Source of the DNA: Candidatus Nanopelagicales bacterium
GTDB taxonomy: Bacteria; Actinomycetota; Actinomycetes; S36-B12; UBA5976
Reading direction: 5' to 3'
NCBI GenBank assembly: GCA_023254955.1
Contig: JALRKC010000048.1
Location: 1 to 5,027, forward strand
DNA length: 5,027 bases
Part shown: positions 1-5,027 of the stretch, in pieces
How the letters are laid out: each line of letters opens with the position of its first letter
Numbering within the stretch: position 1 is the stretch's first letter
Program-made: the position numbers and the translations under genes
The notes under the pieces: generated by a model
What the model saw: the letters and a program-made list of their open reading frames with translations, nothing else
Told to the model about the DNA's origin: nothing
Databases searched by the model: none

Positions 1-625
1 CTTCGCGAGCTGGAGTTGGAATGAAAGTGTCAACAGCATTCATCAATTCAATGATTGAGTCTGCCCACTTGGCATCGCCTTCCAAAGCTTTCAAAGCGCT
101 GATGCGCACCACTGGGGTGTCATCGCCTGGGAATTCGTATTTATTTAGAAGATCGCGTACTTCAACTTCAACAAGTTCTAGCAAATCTTCATCGTCAACC
201 ATGTCGCACTTGTTTAGTGCTACCACGATTGCAGGAACACCTACCTGACGAGCAAGTAGCACGTGTTCTTTAGTTTGCGGCATTGGGCCGTCGGTTCCAG
301 CTACCACCAAGATTGCACCGTCCATTTGAGCTGCACCAGTGATCATGTTCTTGATGTAGTCAGCGTGACCTGGACAGTCAACGTGTGCATAGTGTCTTGG
401 TTCGGTTTGGTACTCGACGTGCGCGATAGAAATAGTGATACCGCGTTGACGCTCTTCTGGCGCCTTATCAATTTCTTCAAAAGGAGTAAACGGATTGATA
501 TCCGGATACTTATCGTGCAGCACCTTGCTGATCGCCGCGGTCAAGGTGGTCTTGCCGTGGTCGATGTGGCCGATGGTGCCGATATTTACGTGCGGCTTTG
601 TCCGCTCGAATTTAGCCTTCGCCAC
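1..625 (-). CDS. tuf: Elongation factor Tu (EF-Tu), N-terminal part, cut by the left window edge
   Basis: EF-Tu is the cytoplasmic GTPase that carries aminoacyl-tRNA to the ribosomal A site. The 208 visible codons cover the whole GTP-binding domain and the very start of domain 2; roughly 190 residues, including most of domains 2 and 3, lie outside the window. All GTPase motifs are intact: G1 GHIDHGKT at 19-26, the switch I RGITI at 61-65, G3 DCPGH at 83-87 with catalytic His87, G4 NKCD at 138-141, and G5 SAL at 176-178. The linker IPTPARE at 202-208 is typical of bacterial EF-Tu. The start is GTG at 625, giving [20 protein letters not shown], and is fixed by a strong AGGAGGA five bases upstream. 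It is the last visible gene of the str operon, 69 nt after fusA. The first 45 or so codons are strikingly GC-rich at third positions (about 80%) compared with about 40% afterwards. Most kirromycin-class resistance positions lie in the missing part and cannot be judged. Confidence 0.98.
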   Translation of the reverse strand, partial: MAKAKFERTKPHVNIGTIGHIDHGKTTLTAAISKVLHDKYPDINPFTPFEEIDKAPEERQRGITISIAHVEYQTEPRHYAHVDCPGHADYIKNMITGAAQMDGAILVVAGTDGPMPQTKEHVLLARQVGVPAIVVALNKCDMVDDEDLLELVEVEVRDLLNKYEFPGDDTPVVRISALKALEGDAKWADSIIELMNAVDTFIPTPARE

Positions 626-630
626 TTTGG

Positions 631-637
631 TCCTCCT
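631..637 (-). promoter_or_regulatory. Strong Shine-Dalgarno of tuf
   Basis: On the minus strand this reads AGGAGGA, a near-perfect anti-16S match, with 5 bases (CCAAA) before the GTG start at 625. It is the best ribosome binding site in the window and settles the GTG start. It fits the high EF-Tu output expected relative to the upstream genes. Confidence 0.9.
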
Positions 638-652
638 GACCTTTCTTTTTCT

Positions 653-679
653 TCAAGTCGAGCACTTTGCTCAACTTGA
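653..679 (-). other. 11-bp hairpin in the fusA-tuf intergenic region
   Basis: On the minus strand TCAAGTTGAGC (679 to 669) can pair with GCTCGACTTGA (663 to 653) across a 5-nt loop AAAGT. All 11 positions pair, with one U-G wobble. The hairpin begins 15 nt after the fusA stop and ends 15 nt before the tuf AGGAGGA. It is followed by a purine-rich stretch rather than a U-tract, so it does not look like an intrinsic terminator in the operon direction. It could be an mRNA processing or stability element that sets tuf apart from fusA, or a pausing site; the role is inference. Confidence 0.6.
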
Positions 680-694
680 GAGTCTTTGGTTTTC

Positions 695-2794
695 TTACTC
701 GCCGCGTACCTTGGCAACGATTTCTTTTGAAACCGCGTCAGGCACTTGGGCGTATGAATGAAACTGCATGGTGTAGCTAGCGCGACCTTGAGTCTTGGAG
801 CGCAAGTCTCCGACGTAGCCAAACATTTCACTTAGTGGTACCAAACCACGAACGACCTTCGCTCCAGCGCGATCGTCCATAGATTGGATTTGTCCACGAC
901 GTGAATTTAAATCGCCAATTACATCGCCCATAAAGTCTTCTGGAGTTACAACTTCAACTTCCATCATGGGTTCGAGTAATACTGGATTTGCTTTGCGGGC
1001 TGCTTCTTTAAATGCCATTGAGCCGGCAATTTTGAAGGCAAGTTCTGATGAGTCAACATCATGGTAAGCACCATCAGTCAAAGTCATCTTCATATCAACC
1101 ATTGGGTAGCCAGCTAACACACCAGTTTGCATAGCTTCTTGGGCGCCAGCATCAACTGAAGGAATGTACTCTCTTGGAATACGACCACCGGTGATTTTGT
1201 TTACGAATTCGTAGCCACCTTCTGGGGTTCCAATTGGTTCAAGGTCAATGATTACGCGAGCAAATTGACCGGCGCCACCAGATTGTTTCTTGTGGGTGTA
1301 ATCAGTCTTTTCAACGCGCTTGGTAATAGTTTCACGATAAGCAACCTGTGGTCGACCAACGTTTGCTTCAACTTTAAATTCACGCTTCATGCGGTCAACC
1401 AAAACTTCAAGGTGAAGTTCGCCCATCCCAGCGATGATGGTTTGTCCGGTTTCTTCATTTGAGGAAACTTTGAAAGTTGGATCTTCTTCGGCAAGTCTTT
1501 GAATAGCCGTTGCCAATTTGTCTTGGTCAGCTTTGGTCTTTGGCTCGATTGCCACCGAAATAACTGGATCAGGAAAGTTCATGCTTTCAAGAACTACTGC
1601 TTTATCTGCATCACTTAATGTTTCGCCGGTGGTGGTGTCCTTTAGTCCCATAACCGCCACAATGTGACCGGCTGAAGCTTTAGAAATTTCTTCACGCTTA
1701 TTTGCGTGCATTTGGTAAATCTTTCCAATTCTTTCTTTACGATCTTTTGAACTGTTTAGAACTTGGGTTCCAGCTTCTAGTGATCCTGAATAAATACGAA
1801 TGTAAGTGAGTTTTCCTAAATGAGGATCACTCATAATTTTGAAAGCAAGAGCTGCAAATGGTTCGCTTGCATCGGGCTTACGTTCAATAACGGTTTCTTC
1901 ATCACCTTGCTTAAAGCCTTTAATGGATCCAACATCGAGTGGATTTGGTAAGTAACGAACTACTGCATCCAACATTGGTTGCACACCCTTGTTCTTGAAA
2001 GCAGAGCCCATCAAGACTGGAACAATTTTGAAATTAATAGTTGCGCGACGAATTCCGGAATGGATTTGCTCTTCAGTTGGCTCTTTGCCTTCCAAAAACA
2101 TTTCCATTAATTCATCGTCAGCTTCAGCCAAAGTTTCAATTAATTTTTCACGCTTAGCTTTGGCTTCTTCTAACATGTCGGCAGGAATATCTTGAATTTC
2201 GAATTCAATGCCTTTGCCTTCGGTATCAGTCCATACTTTTGCCTTCATGGCAATTAGGTCAACGATTCCCTTGAAGTCACCTTCAATACCGATTGGTAGT
2301 TGTAATAGCAAGACTGGAGCGTTTAGTCGCTCAACCAACATGTCGAGAGTTCTGGTGTAAACGGCACCAGTGCGATCTAGTTTGTTAATAAAAGCAATAC
2401 GTGGAACTTTGTAACGATCTGCTTGACGCCAAACGGTTTCTGATTGTGGTTCAACTCCAGCTACGCCATCGAATACCGCAACTGCGCCATCGAGAACTCG
2501 AAGTGATCTTTCAACTTCTACCGTGAAATCTACGTGGCCTGGAGTATCAATGATGTTGATGGTGTGACCATCCCAAGTACAAGTAGTTGCAGCAGAAGTA
2601 ATAGTGATTCCGCGCTCTTGCTCTTGTTCCATCCAGTCCATGGTTGCGGCACCTTCGTGCACTTCACCAATTTTGTAAGTAACGCCGGTGTAATAAAGAA
2701 TGCGTTCGGTGGTAGTGGTTTTACCAGCGTCAATATGGGCCATGATGCCAATATTGCGAACCTTTGTTAAGTCGCTTTGTACTTCAACGGCCAC
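695..2794 (-). CDS. fusA: Elongation factor G (EF-G)
   Basis: EF-G is the ribosomal translocase: it uses GTP to move the tRNA-mRNA complex after peptide bond formation, and works with the ribosome recycling factor at the end of translation. The 699 residues match the usual bacterial length of about 700, and all five domains appear present. Visible motifs are G1 AHIDAGKT at 19-26, switch I RGITI at 61-65, G3 DTPGH at 83-87 with catalytic His87, and G4 NKLD at 137-140. Downstream are the domain III segment ending in [10 protein letters not shown], the domain IV stretch GGAGQFARV, the [16 protein letters not shown] block, and the C-terminal [18 protein letters not shown] segment of domain V. The start is GTG at 2794, with a moderate GAGGA about 10 nt upstream; [20 protein letters not shown] fits family N termini. 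Its place between rpsG and tuf marks it as the housekeeping copy, not a FusB-like or tetracycline-protection paralogue. It ends in TAA. No frameshift or missing key residue is seen. Confidence 0.98.
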   Translation of the reverse strand: MAVEVQSDLTKVRNIGIMAHIDAGKTTTTERILYYTGVTYKIGEVHEGAATMDWMEQEQERGITITSAATTCTWDGHTINIIDTPGHVDFTVEVERSLRVLDGAVAVFDGVAGVEPQSETVWRQADRYKVPRIAFINKLDRTGAVYTRTLDMLVERLNAPVLLLQLPIGIEGDFKGIVDLIAMKAKVWTDTEGKGIEFEIQDIPADMLEEAKAKREKLIETLAEADDELMEMFLEGKEPTEEQIHSGIRRATINFKIVPVLMGSAFKNKGVQPMLDAVVRYLPNPLDVGSIKGFKQGDEETVIERKPDASEPFAALAFKIMSDPHLGKLTYIRIYSGSLEAGTQVLNSSKDRKERIGKIYQMHANKREEISKASAGHIVAVMGLKDTTTGETLSDADKAVVLESMNFPDPVISVAIEPKTKADQDKLATAIQRLAEEDPTFKVSSNEETGQTIIAGMGELHLEVLVDRMKREFKVEANVGRPQVAYRETITKRVEKTDYTHKKQSGGAGQFARVIIDLEPIGTPEGGYEFVNKITGGRIPREYIPSVDAGAQEAMQTGVLAGYPMVDMKMTLTDGAYHDVDSSELAFKIAGSMAFKEAARKANPVLLEPMMEVEVVTPEDFMGDVIGDLNSRRGQIQSMDDRAGAKVVRGLVPLSEMFGYVGDLRSKTQGRASYTMQFHSYAQVPDAVSKEIVAKVRGE

Positions 2795-2822
2795 GGTTAT
2801 CTATTCCTCTTCTTTTTTTCTT

Positions 2823-3293
2823 TTACCAGCGATAGTGCGCAAAAGCCTTGTTAGCTTCTGCCATCTTGTGGGTGTCTTCACGTTTCTTAACTGCCGCTCC
2901 TAAGCCATTAGAAGCATCTAAAATTTCATTCATCAAACGCTCGGTCATTGACTTTTCTCTTCTTTGACGTGAGTAATCAACTAACCAGCGCAATGCCAAA
3001 GTTGTTGCGCGAACATTCTTGACTTCAACTGGAACTTGATATGTCGCACCGCCAACACGACGTGAGCGAACTTCTAAAGTTGGCTTTACGTTGTCTAAGG
3101 CGCGCTTTAAAGTGATTAACGGATCATTGCCAGTCTTTTCGCGAGTGCCTTCAAGTGCACCATAAACAATTGACTCTGCAGTTGACTTCTTGCCGCGTGA
3201 CAAAACTTTATTTACAAGTTGTGTTACAAGTTGTGAATTAAAAACTGGGTCTGCAATTAACGGACGTTTGGTAGCCGGGCCTTTACGTGGCAT
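2823..3293 (-). CDS. rpsG: 30S ribosomal protein S7
   Basis: S7 is a primary 16S rRNA-binding protein that starts assembly of the 30S head and lies near the tRNA exit site. At 156 residues it has the standard length. The N terminus [11 protein letters not shown], the helical part [19 protein letters not shown], the beta-hairpin [11 protein letters not shown] at 81-91, the [15 protein letters not shown] stretch at 100-114, and the C-terminal [20 protein letters not shown] block are all family hallmarks and look actinobacterial. The ATG at 3293 shares its A with the rpsL stop (TAATG). The Shine-Dalgarno-like GGAG lies inside the last rpsL codons, 8 nt before the ATG, so translation is probably coupled to rpsL. 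In E. coli S7 represses the operon through an rpsL-rpsG spacer of about 100 nt; that spacer does not exist here. Confidence 0.98.
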   Translation of the reverse strand: MPRKGPATKRPLIADPVFNSQLVTQLVNKVLSRGKKSTAESIVYGALEGTREKTGNDPLITLKRALDNVKPTLEVRSRRVGGATYQVPVEVKNVRATTLALRWLVDYSRQRREKSMTERLMNEILDASNGLGAAVKKREDTHKMAEANKAFAHYRW

Positions 3294-3667
3294 TACTTCT
3301 TCTCCCTCTTTGCGCCATAGCGACTGCGAGCTTGCTTACGATCTTTCACACCTTGGGTATCAAGTGCGCCGCGAACAATTTTGTAACGCACACCTGGCAA
3401 ATCTTTTACACGTCCACCACGAACTAAAACAATTGAGTGCTCTTGCAAATTATGACCAACACCTGGAATGTAAGCAGTCACTTCAATGCCCGATGACAAA
3501 CGCACACGTGCAACTTTGCGCAAAGCTGAATTAGGTTTCTTTGGAGTTGTTGTATAAACACGAGTACAAACACCGCGACGTTGTGGTGAACCTTTCAACG
3601 CCGGAGTTTTACTCTTAGCCGACTTTTCGCTGCGTCCTTTACGAACCAGTTGTTGAATTGTGGGCAC
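3293..3667 (-). CDS. rpsL: 30S ribosomal protein S12
   Basis: S12 sits at the decoding centre of the 30S subunit and controls accuracy of codon reading. It has 124 residues, the normal length for the family. Visible hallmarks are [12 protein letters not shown] at the N terminus, the [17 protein letters not shown] segment at 39-55, [11 protein letters not shown] at 68-78, and [14 protein letters not shown] at 83-96. Lys43 and Lys88, where streptomycin resistance or dependence mutations occur (counting Met1), are wild type, so no S12-based resistance is predicted. Asp89 is the residue that is methylthiolated in some bacteria. The start is GTG at 3667, supported by GGAG six bases upstream and by the conserved PTIQQL start. 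It is the first gene of the str operon; its stop overlaps the rpsG start by one base. No rpoC is present upstream; the neighbour runs divergently. Confidence 0.98.
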   Translation of the reverse strand: MPTIQQLVRKGRSEKSAKSKTPALKGSPQRRGVCTRVYTTTPKKPNSALRKVARVRLSSGIEVTAYIPGVGHNLQEHSIVLVRGGRVKDLPGVRYKIVRGALDTQGVKDRKQARSRYGAKREKK

Positions 3668-3673
3668 GCACTA

Positions 3674-3677
3674 CTCC
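3674..3677 (-). promoter_or_regulatory. Shine-Dalgarno of rpsL
   Basis: GGAG on the minus strand (within TTGGAGTAGTGC) lies 6 nt before the GTG at 3667. It supports GTG as the real start and shows that the first str gene is not leaderless. Confidence 0.7.
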
Positions 3678-3709
3678 AATTTCTTTTTAGTTGGTTTTTT
3701 AGCGTTTTC

Positions 3710-3740
3710 CTTAGACCCACGCGCTCGGGCGTGTTGTCAA
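3710..3740 (-). promoter_or_regulatory. Candidate sigma-70-type promoter of the str operon
   Basis: On the minus strand a perfect TTGACA (3740 to 3735) is followed after 19 nt by TCTAAG (3715 to 3710), a 4 of 6 match to TATAAT. The spacing is a little long, and the -10 lacks the usual A at position 2, so the -35 is the stronger half of the evidence. Transcription would start near 3703, giving a leader of about 35 nt. The GC-rich spacer holds a short inverted repeat, CACGC/GCGTG with a 6-nt loop (3718-3733). A second, weaker candidate lies upstream: TTACCG (3785 to 3780), 17 nt, TAAATT (3762 to 3757). Which is used cannot be told from sequence. Confidence 0.4.
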
Positions 3741-3820
3741 AGAGACGCGAAGTCCAAATTTACGCGTATACCTCAACACCGGTAACAGCGGGGGTACCTT
3801 TTCCCGCGTGTCTTATGTGT

Positions 3821-4249
3821 ATGTTTAGCCGTGTGAAGCGGCTAATTCCCCTTATTTTATTGAGTTTTTTGATCTTTGGGTGTGCAGATGAAGAAATCTC
3901 ACCAACCGTGGCCAGTCAAGACGTCTACGTGATCAATTGCCTTGAGGCCGTGAGTCAACCTAGTGAATTGGTGCTTTACTGCGCCGATGCTGGGCAGATT
4001 CTCACCAACATCACATGGAGCTCTTGGGGCGATGACACCGCCACCGGTAGTGGGCAGTCTGTGAACAACACCTGCATGCCAACCTGCGCCGAAGGTGATT
4101 TTGTAACAGTCGACGTTGATCTCACGCTCTATGACCTGATTGAAAGTGACGGAAGGCTCGTCTACAGCAAAGTTAATATGGTTTATTCAGAGCCGATTAA
4201 TGGAGTTTTAGAAGAAATTTTTGAACTCCCCGTTACCGAATTTAAATAG
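3821..4249 (+). CDS. Small predicted lipoprotein of unknown function
   Basis: The 142-residue product has a short basic N terminus (RVKR), a hydrophobic stretch LIPLILLSFLIF at 8-19 and a candidate lipobox IFGC with Cys21. It is therefore probably exported and lipid-anchored on the outer face of the membrane; Phe at the -2 position of the box is unusual. The mature part has four cysteines (40, 54, 85, 89) that could form disulfides. It contains the pattern LYCADAGQILTNITWSSWG (52-70) followed by TGSGQ, NNTCMPTCAEG (82-92) and a late LVYSKVNMVYSEP segment. This resembles a recurring family of secreted or lipoprotein hypotheticals in Actinobacteria (CADG..L..L.W..WG...A.G.G...NxCxPxCAxG), recalled rather than searched; no function is known to me. 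The start is uncertain: ATG 3815, ATG 3821 and GTG 3833 are all in frame and none has a Shine-Dalgarno. TATGTT at 3820-3825 would suit a near-leaderless GTG 3833 start. The gene is richer in GC than the NDH-2 gene that follows 34 nt later. Confidence 0.75.
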   Translation: MFSRVKRLIPLILLSFLIFGCADEEISPTVASQDVYVINCLEAVSQPSELVLYCADAGQILTNITWSSWGDDTATGSGQSVNNTCMPTCAEGDFVTVDVDLTLYDLIESDGRLVYSKVNMVYSEPINGVLEEIFELPVTEFK

Positions 4250-4271
4250 CGCGTATTTCGCAACTTTGCAG

Positions 4272-4277
4272 CACAAT
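4272..4277 (+). promoter_or_regulatory. Candidate -10 element for leaderless NDH-2 transcript
   Basis: CACAAT matches TATAAT at 4 of 6 positions and ends 6 nt before the GTG at 4284, the distance expected if transcription begins at the start codon. No good -35 is visible 17 nt upstream (about 4249-4254). Leaderless genes are common in Actinobacteria, and no Shine-Dalgarno precedes this gene, which is why it is listed. It could equally be co-transcribed with the lipoprotein gene. Confidence 0.3.
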
Positions 4278-4283
4278 TGACTC

Positions 4284-5027
4284 GTGAAAGTAATAATCGT
4301 AGGGGCTGGGTTTGGTGGCTTGGCCGTCGCAAAAATTCTCAGCAAATATCAAGGAATTTCTACGACCTTAATTGATCGACACCCCTATCAACTTTTCTCA
4401 CCCTTGCTTTATCAAGTTGCAACTGGAGGGTTGCCAGAAGATGACATTGCCTATCCAGTAAGAGCAGCTATTAGTAATTTAAATTTTATAAAAAGCGAAG
4501 TCAAAAAAGTTGACCATGACAAAAATCAGATTCAACTTTCCGATAATCGAATTTTGGAATATGACCAGTTAGTTTTAGCAACCGGATCAACTGGAACCAC
4601 TTTCAATATTCCAGGTGTGGCAGAACATGCGCTTCAAATGAAAACTATTCAAGAAGCTCGAGCAATAAAACACAAACTACTTAATACCTATGAAGAAGTT
4701 GCTGAGAATAGAAAACCAAAAGAATCTCTAAGGGTTGTTGTAATTGGTGGTGGGCCTACCGGAGTTGAGGTCGCTGGGGCAATTGCTGAATTACAAAGAA
4801 GTTTGACAAAAGAGTTCCCTGAGATTGCATCTTTTGCTGATGTTTCTTTGGTTGAAGCTGGCCCAAGATTGCTCCCCATGTTTAAAGAAAAGTCTTCAAA
4901 AAAAGCTAAAAAAGATCTTGAAATACTGGGCGTTAAAGTTTATCTAGATTCCATGGTTGATCGCATGTATGAAAGTGACGTTCACTTAAAAAACGGAAAA
5001 GTACTAAGTGCCGGCACCTTTATTTGG
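4284..5027 (+). CDS. Type II NADH dehydrogenase (NDH-2 family flavoprotein), N-terminal part, cut by the right window edge
   Basis: NDH-2 is a single-subunit, non-proton-pumping, FAD-dependent NADH:quinone oxidoreductase at the inner face of the cytoplasmic membrane; it feeds electrons from NADH into the quinone pool. The 248 visible codons run open to the window end; the family is usually 400 to 450 residues or more, so the C-terminal FAD/quinone part and membrane anchor are missing. Visible are the FAD Rossmann motif GAGFGG at 7-12 with Asp31 ending the second strand, the family signature HPYQLFSPLLYQVATGGL at 33-50, LVLATGS at 96-102, the second (NADH) Rossmann motif GGGPTGVE at 155-162, and VEAGPRLLP at 190-198, where Glu191 is in the position that favours NADH over NADPH. 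GTG 4284 must be the start or very near it, because an in-frame TGA lies at 4278. No Shine-Dalgarno is seen. Codon use is AT-rich, with a lysine-rich stretch KEKSSKKAKKD at 201-211. A related disulfide- or ferredoxin-type reductase is less likely, given the FSPLLYQVATGGL signature. Confidence 0.93.
   Translation, partial: MKVIIVGAGFGGLAVAKILSKYQGISTTLIDRHPYQLFSPLLYQVATGGLPEDDIAYPVRAAISNLNFIKSEVKKVDHDKNQIQLSDNRILEYDQLVLATGSTGTTFNIPGVAEHALQMKTIQEARAIKHKLLNTYEEVAENRKPKESLRVVVIGGGPTGVEVAGAIAELQRSLTKEFPEIASFADVSLVEAGPRLLPMFKEKSSKKAKKDLEILGVKVYLDSMVDRMYESDVHLKNGKVLSAGTFIW

Noticed and set aside
263..679. A 138-codon open frame on the plus strand opposite tuf and the fusA-tuf gap
   Set aside because: It is antisense to a fully conserved EF-Tu frame, has no Shine-Dalgarno and shows no family features; it is a shadow of tuf codon structure.
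653..694. Intrinsic terminator on either strand at the fusA-tuf hairpin
   Set aside because: In the operon direction the stem is followed by GAAGAAAAAGAAAGG, not a U-tract, and on the other strand the following bases are mixed (GAGTCTTTGG). tuf also needs read-through from upstream, as no promoter is visible.
586..831. An 81-codon minus-strand frame across the fusA end and the fusA-tuf gap
   Set aside because: It lies out of frame with fusA and tuf, both of which are clear; it has no conserved features.
3190..3534. A 114-codon plus-strand open frame across rpsG and rpsL
   Set aside because: It is antisense to two certain ribosomal protein genes and its translation has no recognisable pattern.
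3684..3702. TTTTTAG repeated at 3684-3690 and 3696-3702 in the rpsL leader
   Set aside because: Two short T-rich copies 12 nt apart in an AT-rich leader are expected by chance; there is no further copy or palindrome to suggest a binding site.
3650..3820. N-terminal extension of the lipoprotein frame back to ATG 3650
   Set aside because: It would overlap the rpsL start and run through the divergent promoter region. The lipoprotein signal begins only near 3821-3833, so the extension is not credible.
4250..4256. CGCGTAT shared between the divergent region (3763-3769) and the gap before NDH-2
   Set aside because: A 7-mer occurring twice in 5 kb is close to chance, and the second copy lacks the palindromic flank of the first.
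4688..4879. A 63-codon minus-strand frame inside the NDH-2 gene
   Set aside because: It is antisense to the conserved NADH-binding Rossmann motif and has no support of its own.

Overview
The window comes from a bacterial chromosome, most likely a low-GC actinobacterium. The ribosomal proteins S12 and S7 and the elongation factors EF-G and EF-Tu read like actinobacterial orthologues: S7 ends in [25 protein letters not shown] residues, and EF-G has the TTCTW block after RGITITSAA. The DNA is much more AT-rich than that of classical actinomycetes. Streamlined planktonic freshwater or marine Actinobacteria would fit, but this placement is an inference from remembered family patterns and no search was run.

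Minus strand, right to left (3667 down to 1): the classical str operon, rpsL - rpsG - fusA - tuf. S12 and S7 are 30S subunit proteins; EF-G and EF-Tu are the two GTPases of translation elongation. rpsL and rpsG overlap by one base (TAATG). rpsG and fusA are 27 to 28 nt apart. fusA and tuf are 69 nt apart, and that gap holds an 11-bp hairpin followed by a strong Shine-Dalgarno for tuf. Three of the four genes start with GTG. tuf is cut by the left window edge after 208 codons.

The 153-bp stretch between rpsL and the rightward genes is a divergent promoter region. It holds a perfect TTGACA -35 element facing the str operon. No rpoC lies directly upstream of rpsL, although that is the usual actinobacterial order.

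Plus strand (about 3821 to 5027): a small cysteine-containing predicted lipoprotein of unknown function, then, 34 nt later, the first 248 codons of a type II NADH dehydrogenase (NDH-2 family), cut by the right edge. Neither rightward gene has a recognisable Shine-Dalgarno, so both may be leaderless.

I see no mobile element, CRISPR array, RNA gene or new multi-gene system. The items most worth a second look are the fusA-tuf hairpin, the abrupt GC3 change inside tuf, the loss of the E. coli-type S7 control space between rpsL and rpsG, and the uncharacterised lipoprotein beside NDH-2.
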